Assembly: GCA_022841625.1 (NCBI GenBank)
Contig: JALHRD010000021.1
Span: 21,695 to 85,694, forward strand
Reading direction: 5' to 3'
Length of the DNA stretch: 64,000 bases
Source of the DNA: Xanthobacteraceae bacterium
Lineage (GTDB): Bacteria; Pseudomonadota; Alphaproteobacteria; Rhizobiales; Xanthobacteraceae
The notes under the pieces are model-generated. The model was not told the DNA's origin and searched no databases. It worked only from the letters and a program-made list of their open reading frames with translations. Both the position numbers and the translations under genes were made by a program. Of the stretch, positions 29,059-38,081 are shown in pieces. Position 1 is the stretch's first letter, and every line of letters starts with the position of its first letter.

Positions 29059-29123
29059 GGTGGGCAAAGGCGCACGCGCAAAATCGGACAGTCTGCTCGA
29101 CTGTCACCGCGCCTTTGCCCACC
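29059..29123. repeat. REPIN upstream of the RAYT
   Basis: GGTGGGCAAAGGCGC and GCGCCTTTGCCCACC form a perfect 15-bp stem enclosing about 35 bases that themselves contain a small hairpin (GACAGT...ACTGTC). Two REP half-sites in inverted arrangement are the definition of a REPIN. Confidence 0.85.
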
Positions 29124-29149
29124 GGTTGAGTCCAACAAAATAGACCACC

Positions 29150-29679
29150 ATGCCGCAATATCTTCGTGCGAAAATTGAAGGAGGCTTGTTTTTCTTCACC
29201 GTGACGCTTGCTGATCGTTCGAGTGAACTACTCCTACGCCACATCGAGTACTTACGGAACGTTTACAAAGCGGTCGAGGGCCGCCACCCGTTCGAAACAA
29301 TCGCAATCTGCGTGCTTCCCGATCATCTCCATACCATCTGGTCGCTCCCATCGGGCGACAGCAATTTTCCAGTAAGTTGGAGCCAGATCAAGAGTGGGTT
29401 TTCTGAGCCATCCCCGAATCCACATCGCGGTCAACAAGCAAAGTTTTCAAGCGAGAGAAAGGAATTTGGCAGCGTCGTTATTGGGAGCATGTGATCCGCA
29501 ATGATATCGACCTTGCACGTCACGTGGACTATATCCACTTCAATCCAGTCAAACACGGGTACGTATCGCGCGTCCGCGATTGGCCTCACAGCAGCTTTCA
29601 TCGATATGTGGTACGAGGCGACCTACCGGTCGATTGGGGCGGCGACGTTCGTGAAATTTCAGGCGCGTTCGGGGAGTAA
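29150..29679 (+). pseudogene. Frameshifted REP-associated tyrosine transposase (RAYT, Y1/HUH)
   Basis: The first reading frame (29150-29494) holds the start and the HUH motif in VLPDHLHTIWSLP; the second frame, ending at 29679, holds GIWQRRYWEHVIRND and the catalytic tyrosine region HVDYIHFNPVKHGYV. The join is near 29455-29465, around AGAGAAAGGAATTTGG, where one base appears to be missing. Together they cover a typical short RAYT of about 175 residues. Such enzymes cut and join single-stranded REP hairpins. The copy appears dead unless frameshifting restores it. Confidence 0.85.
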
Positions 29680-29715
29680 CGGTCAGATGGCGAACATGCA
29701 TACTGTTGATCGCGT

Positions 29716-29777
29716 GGTGGGCAAAGGCGCGCAACACCGTGCGCTACCACACCGTCCACCAACCGCCTTTGCCCACC
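29716..29777. repeat. REPIN downstream of the RAYT
   Basis: GGTGGGCAAAGGCG and CGCCTTTGCCCACC form a perfect 14-bp stem around about 34 bases. It shares the half-site with the upstream REPIN. The following GGAGG at 29788-29792 is the ribosome-binding site of the HyuB-like gene. Confidence 0.85.
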
Positions 29778-29796
29778 CTACAGTTTCGGAGGTTTG

Positions 29797-31530
29797 ATGC
29801 GCATCGACGCGGTCGATCTCGAAGTGGTGAAAGCGAGTCTCGCCGGCATTGTCCGGGAGATGCAGAACTCGCTGTTCCGCACCGGCTTCTCGACCATCGT
29901 TCGGGAATCGCAGGACGCGTCGTGCGCTTTGATGAACGCCAAGGGCGAGGTGGTCGCGCAGCATGTCGTGCTGCCCCTGCACATCGGCGCTTTCCCGGCC
30001 TGCTGCGGCGCGGTGATCGCGGAATTCGGCGACGATATTGCCGAAGGCGACGCCTTTCTGATCAACCACCCCTATTATGGCGGCAGTCCGCATGCGCCCG
30101 ATATGTGCGTCCTAAGCCCGGTGTTTGTCGACGGCGCACTGTTTGGCTTCTGCGGATCGATCGCGCACAAGAGCGACATCGGCGGGCCGGTGCCGGGAAG
30201 CTGCTCCGGCCAAGCGCGCGAGATATTCAACGAGGGCCTGCATCTGCCGCCGGTGCGCTACCAGCGGCGCTATCAGCCGCTTACCGACATCGAGCGCATT
30301 ATCGGCGCCAACAGCCGCACGCCGGAACTGGTGCTCGGCGACATCCGCGGACAGCTCGGCTCCGACCGGCTCGGCGAGCGCCGTCTCAATGAACTCACCG
30401 CCAAATATGGCAAGGCCAAGATATTGGCCTGCTTCGACCGCTTGTTCGAAATGTCGGAGACCCGCCTGCGCCAGGCCTTCGCGGAGTGGAAGGACGGCCG
30501 CTTCGAGGCCGAACGTTTCGTCGACGACGACGGCATCGACCTGGAGAAGCCCGTCCGCATCCATGTGGTCGTCGTGAAACAGGGCGACCGCGTTCATTTC
30601 GATTTCTCGGGCTCGGCCGACCAGACCAAGGGCCCCGCGAATGTGCGTCCGCCGCTGGTGCAAGCGGCCTGCGCCTATTGCCTGATATCGCTGATCGACC
30701 CGCAGACCTTTGTGAGCCAAGGCTTGCTGCGCGCCTTCACCATCGCGGCGCGCGATGGCAGCGTGCTCAATCCGCGTTTCCCGGCCCCGGTCAATACCTA
30801 CAATCCGACCGTTCATGCGCTGGTCGACGCGGTTTATGACGCTTTGAGCAACATCGTGCCGGACAAGGTGCGCGCCGACGGCTCCGGCAGCCGCTCGATC
30901 ATTCTGGGCGGCCGCAGCACCAACACCGGCAAGGGTTATGTGCAATACGAGATCATCGCCGGCGGCGCCGGCGCGCGCGCCACCAAAGACGGCGCATCGG
31001 GCATCACGGTCAACCAGAGCAACGCCATGATCGCGCCGATCGAGATTATTGAGAGCGAATTTCCGACGCGGGTGGTGCGTTTCGATCTCATCAAGGATTC
31101 CGGCGGCGCCGGGCGCTATCGCGGCGGGCTCGGCATTCGCCGCGAATATCTCAACCTGGAAGACGCCCGCTTCTCAATCCGCTCGATGAAACACGTCATC
31201 CCGCCGAACGGTTGCTCCGGCGGCGGCACCGGGCGGCCGGGCGACATTTGGATCAATCCGGACGGCAAGGACGCCAAACGACTGCCGACCCGCTACGCCG
31301 ACTACCCCCTTAAGAAGAACGACGTGTTTCGACTCGATACGCCAGGCGGCGGCGGCTATGGCGACGCGCGCAAGCGCGAGGCCGAACGCGTGCTCGAAGA
31401 CGTGCGCGAAGGCCAGATATCGCCAGAAGCGGCCGAACGCGACTATGGCGTCGTCGTCAAGCGCGACGGCGGACATTTCGTGGTCGATGCCGCGGCAACG
31501 CAGGCCAGACGCGCCAAGGCGACGACGTAG
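29797..31530 (+). CDS. hyuB: Hydantoinase/oxoprolinase family protein, HyuB-like
   Basis: From ATG 29797 (TTG 29794 is also in frame), preceded by GGAGG four bases upstream, this encodes 577 residues. HyuB hallmarks include NHPYYGGSPHAPDMCVLSPV, LGDIRGQLGS and the C-terminal GGGGYGDARKREAERVLEDV. It partners HyuA at 26974. The REP/RAYT unit between them would likely reduce or uncouple expression. Downstream, an NAD-dependent hydroxyacid dehydrogenase-like gene may continue the pathway. Confidence 0.92.
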   Translation: MRIDAVDLEVVKASLAGIVREMQNSLFRTGFSTIVRESQDASCALMNAKGEVVAQHVVLPLHIGAFPACCGAVIAEFGDDIAEGDAFLINHPYYGGSPHAPDMCVLSPVFVDGALFGFCGSIAHKSDIGGPVPGSCSGQAREIFNEGLHLPPVRYQRRYQPLTDIERIIGANSRTPELVLGDIRGQLGSDRLGERRLNELTAKYGKAKILACFDRLFEMSETRLRQAFAEWKDGRFEAERFVDDDGIDLEKPVRIHVVVVKQGDRVHFDFSGSADQTKGPANVRPPLVQAACAYCLISLIDPQTFVSQGLLRAFTIAARDGSVLNPRFPAPVNTYNPTVHALVDAVYDALSNIVPDKVRADGSGSRSIILGGRSTNTGKGYVQYEIIAGGAGARATKDGASGITVNQSNAMIAPIEIIESEFPTRVVRFDLIKDSGGAGRYRGGLGIRREYLNLEDARFSIRSMKHVIPPNGCSGGGTGRPGDIWINPDGKDAKRLPTRYADYPLKKNDVFRLDTPGGGGYGDARKREAERVLEDVREGQISPEAAERDYGVVVKRDGGHFVVDAAATQARRAKATT

Positions 31531-31654
31531 GCAGGGGGCGGACGATTCAGACTCTTAAGCGACTGCGAAAAAAATATTCCGCGCGCGAACTCGGACATTC
31601 ATCGCTCGCAGCATGCATCGGGTTTTGTGGGCAACGATTGAGGAGGTATGAGGC

Positions 31655-32542
31655 ATGAAGACTGTGGGTTTCATCGGCACCGGCGGCATGGGCAGCGGCA
31701 TGGCGGCCAACCTAATCAAGGCCGGCTATCGTCTGGTCGTAAACGATCTCAGGCGCGAGCAGGCCAGGGGACTGGAGGGCGAAGGCGCACAGTTCAAGGA
31801 CTCGCCCAAAGCAGTGGCCGAATCGTGCGAGCTCGTGCTTTCGATGCTGCCGAACAACGATGCGGTCAGGGCCGTCGGCCTCGGCAAGAATGGGCTCGCC
31901 GAGGCGACCGCCGGCTCCAAGGTGTGGATCGATTTCAGCAGCATCGATAAAAAGACCATCGTCAGCGTTAGCGATGAACTCAGCCAGAAGGGCTGGATCG
32001 TCGTCGACGCTTCGGCCGGCGGCGTCGAGGAGGTCGCGGCGGCCGGTGAGTTGGCGCTTTGGCTTTCGGGTTCCAAGGCGGTGTTCGACGAGCATCAGCC
32101 GATATTCAAGGCAATGGGCAAATCGATCCTTCACGTCGGCGAGCTCGGCAATGCCAAGCTGGTCAAGAACGCCATGGCCATGTTGGCCGCTGTCCAACAC
32201 CTGAGCGTTGTTGAAATCTGTAGCTGGCTCAAGAAGGGCGGCCTCGACGAGGCCACCTTCCAGACTATTGTCAAGAACTCTCAGCAGGATTCGGTGGCGA
32301 CCCGGCGCATCATGGAAATTTTGGTGAGCCGCAAGTTCAAGCCGCGCAAGTCCTGGATGCCAAAGGACGTGGGCTTCGGGCTCGATATGGCGCGCGACAT
32401 GGAGGTTCCGATGCCGTTTGTCGGCCTCGCCTACCAGATGTTTGCCATCGCGCAGGCGACGGGTCAGGACGGCTATGAGGCGACCGGCATCGCCTGCAAC
32501 CTCTATGACGTGATCAACGGCAATAAAACTAAGCCCAGCTGA
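31655..32542 (+). CDS. 3-hydroxyisobutyrate dehydrogenase/6-phosphogluconate dehydrogenase family oxidoreductase
   Basis: A 295-residue NAD(P)-dependent dehydrogenase. The Rossmann motif is GFIGTGGMGSGMAANL at the N-terminus; the substrate site is DASAGGVEEVAAAGEL, and the catalytic lysine lies in ELGNAKLVKN. A GAGG-type site precedes the ATG (gaggtatgaggcATG). Members oxidise 3-hydroxy acids such as tartronate semialdehyde or 3-hydroxyisobutyrate. Context suggests a late step of the HyuAB pathway, though this is inference. Confidence 0.9.
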   Translation: MKTVGFIGTGGMGSGMAANLIKAGYRLVVNDLRREQARGLEGEGAQFKDSPKAVAESCELVLSMLPNNDAVRAVGLGKNGLAEATAGSKVWIDFSSIDKKTIVSVSDELSQKGWIVVDASAGGVEEVAAAGELALWLSGSKAVFDEHQPIFKAMGKSILHVGELGNAKLVKNAMAMLAAVQHLSVVEICSWLKKGGLDEATFQTIVKNSQQDSVATRRIMEILVSRKFKPRKSWMPKDVGFGLDMARDMEVPMPFVGLAYQMFAIAQATGQDGYEATGIACNLYDVINGNKTKPS

Positions 32543-32555
32543 GGTGGCGTTCGTT

Positions 32556-32701
32556 ATGGTGGCTAACGACAAGCAGATCCTCGGCGTGATCGGGCGCTCG
32601 AACTGGCGCAGAACGCCAAACAGCCGACGCCGCTCGCCGGGCTTGTTGACCAGTTGGTCAAGAATCTCAATCAGGAGCGCAGGCAGGCGCCGCTGTCGTA
32701 A
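32556..32701 (+). pseudogene. Small frameshifted remnant, dehydrogenase C-terminus-like
   Basis: Starting at ATG 32556 (MVANDKQILGVI) and shifting frame by one missing base in the run near 32592-32600 gives about 48 residues ending ALELAQNAKQPTPLAGLVDQ and LVKNLNQERRQAPLS. This resembles the carboxy-terminal helix region of the preceding dehydrogenase family (KDVGFGLDMARDMEVPMP...). A GAGGTGG site precedes it. It may be a leftover of a second dehydrogenase copy or a genuine small gene with a sequencing error. Confidence 0.4.
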
Positions 32702-32708
32702 GCCGCAC

Positions 32709-33683
32709 TCACTCGGCCTTGATGCCGAGTTCCTTGGCAAGCCGCGCGTATTTCGCTGAATCCGCGCGAAGCAGCGTCGCGAACCGTGCGGGCGGGCCGC
32801 CGATCGGCTCATTCGCCGTCTTGAGCATGCTGTCGCGGACTTTTGGATCGGTCAACGACTTCGCATATTCGGCATTGAGCCGCGCGATAATGTCCACCGG
32901 CGTGCCGGCTGGAACGAACACGCCGAACCACTGGTCGAGCACCAAGCCCCTGAAGCCGAGTTCCTGGAAGGTCGGAACGTCGGGCAAAGTCGGCGAGCGC
33001 GTCTCGGACGACTGCGCCAGGAAGCGCAAGGTCTTGTTCTCGAAATGCGGCATCATTGCTGTCGGGCCGAGGCAAGCGATCGGCACATGCGCTGCGATCA
33101 GGTCGTTCACCGCCTGGCCCGCGCCGCGATAGGGCACGTGATCGAGCTTGATCCCCGCTTCCTTGAGAAACCAGGCGCCCAGGAAGTGCTGGTTCGATCC
33201 GACGCCCGAGGTGGCGAAGCCTTTGCCCGGACTTTTCTTCATCGCCGCGATGAATTCTTGTAGCGTGTCGATCTTGAGCGAAGCGTGAACCGCCCAAACC
33301 AGCGGCTGGCGCGCGATGAAGATCACCGGCTCCAGATCCCTCTGGTAGTCGCCGTTCACTTTCAGAAGGTGCGGCGCGCTGGCGATATTGTCATTGGAGA
33401 ACAAAACCGTGTAGCCGTCGGGCGGGCTTTTGGCGACCGATTCAATTCCGATCGTTCCGCCCGCGCCGGTCCGGTTCTCGACGGTAAACTGCTGCCCGAC
33501 CGAGCGCGAGACGAACTCGCCGGTCAGCCGCGCCAGGAAATCGGTTCCACCGCCGGCCGCCAGCATGACAACGACGCGCACCGGACGGTTTGGATAGTCC
33601 TGAGACCACGCAGGCCGCACGACCGCGGGAGCTGCAAGCGCAGCGCCGGCAAGCGAAAGAAAGCGGCGGCGAATGAGTTTCAT
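32709..33683 (-). CDS. Bug/TctC-family periplasmic solute-binding protein
   Basis: From ATG 33683, preceded on the minus strand by GGGAGGAAC, there are 324 residues. The signal MKLIRRRFLSLAGAALAAP includes an RRRF twin-arginine-like motif, which is common in this family. Motifs VRVVVMLAAGGGTDF and ENRTGAGGTIGIESV identify the Bug fold. The frame continues open to 33734 without a better start. No TctAB genes are adjacent, and the ligand is unknown; the neighbour is a hydroxycinnamoyl-CoA hydratase/lyase-like gene. Confidence 0.88.
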   Translation of the reverse strand: MKLIRRRFLSLAGAALAAPAVVRPAWSQDYPNRPVRVVVMLAAGGGTDFLARLTGEFVSRSVGQQFTVENRTGAGGTIGIESVAKSPPDGYTVLFSNDNIASAPHLLKVNGDYQRDLEPVIFIARQPLVWAVHASLKIDTLQEFIAAMKKSPGKGFATSGVGSNQHFLGAWFLKEAGIKLDHVPYRGAGQAVNDLIAAHVPIACLGPTAMMPHFENKTLRFLAQSSETRSPTLPDVPTFQELGFRGLVLDQWFGVFVPAGTPVDIIARLNAEYAKSLTDPKVRDSMLKTANEPIGGPPARFATLLRADSAKYARLAKELGIKAE

Positions 33684-33816
33684 AACGGTTCCTCCCAAAT
33701 GCGCCGAAATTGACCCACGGCGCTTGCATTGCAACCTAGTCTACCGACCACGACAGCCATCGTGGGGTGTCGGATTCCGGCTGTGCCGGCCTCCGACCCG
33801 CGGACCTGCCGTCGCG

Positions 33817-34656
33817 TTACTTGGTCGTCGCCTTCTGGCGCTTGAAGTGGCCAAGACCGGGACGATAGCTCTTTTCGTCGAGGAATTGCTTCATGCCCTG
33901 CTGACGGCTGTTTTCCTTGTCGTTGTGCTTGAGCGCATCGCTCTTGGCGTTGAGATAGTCCGCCGCCTGCGGCTCGTTCATGAAGCGCACGGCCCGGATC
34001 GCCTCCTTGGTATAGAGCAACGCCGCCGGGCTCTTCTCCTGCAGCTTCTTGGCAAATTTGATGGTCTCTTCCCGGAGCTTGGCTTTGGGGAAGTGCAGGT
34101 TCACGAAGCCAATCTCCTTCGCCTTCTTGCCATCGAAAGTGTCGCCGGTCATGGCGTAATACATCGCATCGCGGAAATTCATCATATTCACAACGTTCCA
34201 GGAGACGATGCCGCCGGGCAGGATGCCCCAGTTAACTTCCGAAAGGCCGAACTGCGCTTCGTCGGCGGCGATGGCGAAATCGCATGCCGATACCTGGGTA
34301 AAGCCGCCGCCGAAGCAGAATCCGTTGACCATCGCGATGGTTGGCTTCGGAAAGGTCGACAACCGCTGCCAGCGCCATTGGTTGGAGGCGCGGCGCGCCT
34401 TGGCGCGCGTCTTGGGATCCTGTTCGGTCCCGCGGAAATAAAGCCGGATATCCTGGCCCGCGCAGAACGCCTCGTTACCGGCGCCGGTGAGAATCAGAAT
34501 TTCGGTTTCTTCGTCGGTCGAGAGATCTTCCAGCGCGTCGTCCATGTCGAGATGAAGCTGCGGGCTCATGGCGTTGCGCTTGTCAGGCCGGTTCATGATC
34601 AACCAAGTGATGCCTTCGCTCTTTTCGATCAGAACCGTCTCATACTTCTTAGCCAT
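33817..34656 (-). CDS. Enoyl-CoA hydratase family, p-hydroxycinnamoyl-CoA hydratase/lyase-like
   Basis: A 279-residue crotonase. AFCAGQDIRLYFRG matches the oxyanion segment with the tyrosine of hydroxycinnamoyl-CoA hydratase/lyase, SNQWRWQRLSTFPKPTIAMV and NGFCFGGGFTQVSACDFAIA match the family's landmark region, and FGLSEVNWGILPGG carries the catalytic glutamate. Such enzymes convert feruloyl-, caffeoyl- or coumaroyl-CoA to an aldehyde plus acetyl-CoA. No CoA ligase or vanillin dehydrogenase is adjacent, so the pathway assignment is by similarity only. Confidence 0.86.
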   Translation of the reverse strand: MAKKYETVLIEKSEGITWLIMNRPDKRNAMSPQLHLDMDDALEDLSTDEETEILILTGAGNEAFCAGQDIRLYFRGTEQDPKTRAKARRASNQWRWQRLSTFPKPTIAMVNGFCFGGGFTQVSACDFAIAADEAQFGLSEVNWGILPGGIVSWNVVNMMNFRDAMYYAMTGDTFDGKKAKEIGFVNLHFPKAKLREETIKFAKKLQEKSPAALLYTKEAIRAVRFMNEPQAADYLNAKSDALKHNDKENSRQQGMKQFLDEKSYRPGLGHFKRQKATTK

Positions 34657-34772
34657 TCTCTTCTCCTTGCTTGTGACACTTCGCTACTGGTTGAAGATGT
34701 TACGGGTGAACTGCTTCGAGGGCTCGATCGGCGGTGTTCGAAGGCGGGCGCGCTATCGTTGAAGGTCCTTTT

Positions 34773-35891
34773 CTACGACACCTTGCCGGGCAAAGCGACA
34801 GTCCGCTCCGGCGCGAACAGAAGGTCAACCTCGCCATCGGCCGGCAATGGCAGATCGGCGGCGGTGGTCACCTGCATGATGAAGCTGTCGCTCTCCACGT
34901 CGACCCGGCGCGTCGCCCCCAGGAAGGTGACCGCCCTGACCGACCCCGAGATACAGTTGTCACCGGCCCGAACCGGCCCGCCGGAGCGCGGCACCAGCCG
35001 GATGCTCTCGGGCCGGATCGAAACCGAAACCGCCTCGGGATCGGCGATCGCGCCCGGCACCAGACAGCGGATCGCTCGATTGTCCAGCACCTTGACGCTG
35101 CCGCGGCCGTTGTCGGCCTCGATCAGCCGGCCGGCCAGCAAATTGGTGGCGCCGACAAAACGGGCGACGAACGGATTGGCCGGCCGGAAGTAGATGTCCT
35201 GCGGCGAGCCGACCTGCCGGACGCGCCCTTGGTCGATCACTGCGATCTGGTCGGACAAAGCGAGCGCTTCCGACTGGTCATGCGTGACATAGACCGTGGT
35301 GATGCCGATCTTGCTTTGCAGGCGCTTGAGCTCGCCGCGCATCTCGTCGCGCAGTTGCGCATCCAGATTGGACAGCGGCTCGTCCAGCAGTAGCAGGCGC
35401 GGCTCATGCACAATCGCACGCGCCAAGGCGACCCGCTGTTGCTGGCCGCCCGACAGCCGCGGCGCCGGGCGGTCCTGAAATCCATCAAGATCGACCACCG
35501 CCAGAGCCCGCGCCACCGCCTGCTCGATCTCGCTGCGCGTATGGCGCCGATGCTTCATGACGGTGAGCGGAAACGCGACATTCTCGGCCACGGTCATGTG
35601 CGGCCAAATGGCATAGGACTGAAACACCATGCCGACGGCGCGTTGCTCGACCGGCACATTCATTTTCATCGGGCCATCGAACAGCACCCGGCCATCAACC
35701 GAAATCACGCCGTCATCCGGCGTTTCAAGGCCGGCAATGCAGCGTAGCGTCGTGGTCTTGCCGCAGCCGGAAGGGCCGAGCATGGTGAAAAATGTTCCGG
35801 GCTCCAGCGCGAAGCTCGCCTCACGAATGCCGCCGGCAATCTGATCGGTGGAATTCTCGAAAACTTTGGTCAGTCGCTCGACACGAAGCAT
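34773..35891 (-). CDS. Fe(III)/spermidine-type ABC transporter ATP-binding protein (FbpC/PotA-like)
   Basis: From ATG 35891 (MLRVERLTKVFEN) this is 372 residues: an N-terminal ABC domain with Walker A GPSGCGKTT, signature LSGGQQQR and Walker B LLLLDEPLSNLD, and a C-terminal TOBE-type domain (VSIRPESIRLVPRSGG). The frame extends to 35963 but that overlaps the permease gene. It lies 10 bases downstream of the permease stop. The likely binding protein is at 41232, with unrelated genes between. Confidence 0.92.
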   Translation of the reverse strand: MLRVERLTKVFENSTDQIAGGIREASFALEPGTFFTMLGPSGCGKTTTLRCIAGLETPDDGVISVDGRVLFDGPMKMNVPVEQRAVGMVFQSYAIWPHMTVAENVAFPLTVMKHRRHTRSEIEQAVARALAVVDLDGFQDRPAPRLSGGQQQRVALARAIVHEPRLLLLDEPLSNLDAQLRDEMRGELKRLQSKIGITTVYVTHDQSEALALSDQIAVIDQGRVRQVGSPQDIYFRPANPFVARFVGATNLLAGRLIEADNGRGSVKVLDNRAIRCLVPGAIADPEAVSVSIRPESIRLVPRSGGPVRAGDNCISGSVRAVTFLGATRRVDVESDSFIMQVTTAADLPLPADGEVDLLFAPERTVALPGKVS

Positions 35892-35901
35892 AGGCAGGTC
35901 C

Positions 35902-37674
35902 TTAACCGCGGCCGAGCGCGCCGCCGGACGAGCGGCGTGCGACGATGTAGAACACCAGTGCAATGGCGGTCATCAGCATCGACCACATCAGCCCGAGCGC
36001 GGCAAGCTCGGTGCCCTGGCCATTGCCCCAGAGATCGAACATCGCGACCGCCATGAGCTGCGAGCGCGGCCCCGACAGCAGGATCGGCAGCGACAGCGCG
36101 CGCGCCGACATCAAAAAGATGAACAACCAGCCCGCCAGCAGCGCCGGCGCCAACAGCGGGGCGACGATCCGACGCAATCGGGTGATCGGCGTGGCGCCGC
36201 AGATCGCGGCCGCCTCCTCAAGCTCACGGTGGATTTGCAGCATGCCCGAGGAACTGTAGCGCATGCCATAGGGCAGGTAATTGATCACAAAAGCCCAAAC
36301 CAGGATTCCAAGCGTGCCATAGATCGGGATCGGAATCGCCAAAAACAATTGCATCACGGCGATGCCGAGGATCAGTCCGGGAAACACCAATGGGATCGTC
36401 GCCAATCGATCGACAATCCAGCCTCCGGGCGCGCGCCGCACTGCGAGCCACCCCGCCAGGAAGGTAAGACCGACCGCGAGCGTTGCGGTCGTGACCGCCA
36501 CCGTCAAAGTGTTGAGCATCAGCTCAAACTGCCCCGAGTCCAGCACCGTGCGATAATTGTTGAGGCTTATGAGCTTGAACGCGGCGGCGCTGACCGGCTG
36601 AAAGAACGGCAACAGCGACACCCAAACCAGCATCAGCATGGGCACCAGCAGCAGCAAGACGAAATTGAAAATCAAAATGCCGGCCGCGACGTAGCGCAGC
36701 CGTCCGAGATCGAACGGGCGCGGTCGGAAGCCCTTACCGGTGATGGTTGCGAAACGTTCCGCATGCCGCGACAGGCGGCCATAGATGTAGAGCAGCACAA
36801 ACACCACCAGCAGCATCATCACCGACAGCGCACTGGCGCCGCCGACATCGGGCGGGGCGCGGGCGACCATGTTGGTGTAGATGTCGGTGGTGATGACCGA
36901 GATGCGGCCTGGCAGCCCAACCAGCGCCGGCACTTCGAACGCCTCGACGGCGCGGATGAACACCAGCATCGACAGCGCCATGATCGACGGCAGCGACAGC
37001 CGCATGGTCACCCGGCGAATCGTCTGCCAGACACCGGCGCCGTGCACGCGCGCCGCCTCCTCCAGTTCCGGATTGGCGTTGCGCAAGGTCGCGCTGACCA
37101 GCAGAAAGGCCAGCGGCGACCACAGGAAGCCCTCGACCAGCACCATGCCAAACATCGAATAGATGTTGATGATGACGTCGGTATTGCCGGTGAGCGTCCG
37201 ATAGAGGTGATTGACCGGCCCGGCCTTGCCAAAAAACAGAAGCCAGGCCGTGACGTAGAGGATGTAGGGCGTGCCCAGCGAAATAATCGCAGTCAGATAA
37301 GCCAACGGTTTGAGCGGCGTATTGGTGCGCTCGACGATCCAAGCCGTCACCCAGCCGACCAGCAGCGCCAGTGCGGCGCTGGCTGCCGCAAAGACCAGCG
37401 AATTGATGGTGGTGGTGACAATGTGCCGCCCCTTCAGCACCGCCTCAAAATTCGCGAGTCCCCAGGTCGCGGCGCTTGGCGTCGATCCGGCGACGGTGAA
37501 GCTGCCCTGCACCAGGAATAGGAACGGCGGTACCACCAGCGCCAAGAAGATCACGATCAGCAAAGTGGACATGATCGTGATCTGCCGAGCGGACCAGCGC
37601 GAGTGCGCGGCGACCGCTGACGCAGCGGGCACGCCGGCACTGCCAACTCCTGCAACCTCCGCGCTTGTGGTCAC
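35902..37674 (-). CDS. Fe(III)-type ABC transporter permease (fused two-domain, FbpB-like)
   Basis: A 590-residue integral membrane protein with two BPD_transp_1 repeats and about twelve helices; the coupling segments are EEAARVHGAGVWQTIRRVTM and EEAAAICGATPITRLRRIV. Fused permeases like this serve FbpABC/AfuABC-like systems that import iron or other solutes, including phosphonates and carboxylates. A leading cytoplasmic segment rich in Ala/Ser precedes helix 1. Confidence 0.92.
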   Translation of the reverse strand: MTTSAEVAGVGSAGVPAASAVAAHSRWSARQITIMSTLLIVIFLALVVPPFLFLVQGSFTVAGSTPSAATWGLANFEAVLKGRHIVTTTINSLVFAAASAALALLVGWVTAWIVERTNTPLKPLAYLTAIISLGTPYILYVTAWLLFFGKAGPVNHLYRTLTGNTDVIINIYSMFGMVLVEGFLWSPLAFLLVSATLRNANPELEEAARVHGAGVWQTIRRVTMRLSLPSIMALSMLVFIRAVEAFEVPALVGLPGRISVITTDIYTNMVARAPPDVGGASALSVMMLLVVFVLLYIYGRLSRHAERFATITGKGFRPRPFDLGRLRYVAAGILIFNFVLLLLVPMLMLVWVSLLPFFQPVSAAAFKLISLNNYRTVLDSGQFELMLNTLTVAVTTATLAVGLTFLAGWLAVRRAPGGWIVDRLATIPLVFPGLILGIAVMQLFLAIPIPIYGTLGILVWAFVINYLPYGMRYSSSGMLQIHRELEEAAAICGATPITRLRRIVAPLLAPALLAGWLFIFLMSARALSLPILLSGPRSQLMAVAMFDLWGNGQGTELAALGLMWSMLMTAIALVFYIVARRSSGGALGRG

Positions 37675-38081
37675 TGTCCTCCCCCAATCATTATTGCCGC
37701 CATATTGCAGGCACGGCCGCGGCGGAGCCAGTGATTATTTCGCCTATTCCGACGCGAGAGCGTGGTGCGGAAGCATTGCCCGAACCCATGCAACCGCGCG
37801 AGGTTATCGACCACGCCCCCGTTCCCGAAACCGCCGTGACGCTGGTGCCCCTCGATTCCGAAGTTCGTTACTGAGCGCGCTGCAAGGCCATACGAACTTC
37901 GGAATCGAGGGGCACTAGCCCGTGAACCCATAGATCCGCCGGGTGGACGGCTTGCCAGAGTCCGCTACGCTCCGATAGCGGACCAAATTCCGCAATGCAG
38001 CGAAACGACGCGATGGGCCACGCGTCACTTCGTACCGCAGAAAAGCAGCAGCAATATCTAATGGCCGTTAGCCGTGGACAG
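37675..38081. other. Non-coding interval with one hairpin element
   Basis: About 400 bases between the permease start and the RidA gene end. It contains the hairpin at 37842-37918 and a small inverted repeat GTCCGCTA...TAGCGGAC near 37963-37983. No credible gene is seen. Confidence 0.6.
37842..37918. repeat. CTAGTG hairpin element, copy 3
   Basis: A 77-base palindrome: CTGGTGCCCCTCGATTCCGA pairs with TCGGAATCGAGGGGCACTAG, inner arms GATTCCGAAGTTCGT and TACGAACTTCGGAATC around a loop of about 22 bases. Only one terminal mismatch (CTGG against CTAG). Inner arms are identical to copies 2 and 6, while the outer GTGCCCC/GGGGCAC block is unique, showing the outer blocks vary together. Confidence 0.9.

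Larger units (their letters stand above)
29054..29782 (+). mobile_element. REP/RAYT element inserted between hyuA and hyuB
   Basis: A 19-bp perfect inverted repeat, TGTAGGGTGGGCAAAGGCG at 29054-29072 and its complement at 29764-29782, bounds a unit containing a decayed Y1 REP transposase gene with a REP hairpin on each side (29059-29123 and 29716-29777). This is the expected layout of a RAYT with its REPINs. It most likely entered an ancestral hyuA-hyuB operon. The transposase is frameshifted, so it is probably not mobile by itself. Confidence 0.82.

Noticed and set aside
29491..29679. Second RAYT half as an independent gene
   Set aside because: It contains only the C-terminal part of the transposase and is better read as one frameshifted gene.
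35848..37521. 557-codon open frame opposite the ABC permease
   Set aside because: Its product is dominated by Gln, Arg and His runs, typical of the antisense of a hydrophobic membrane protein in GC-rich DNA.
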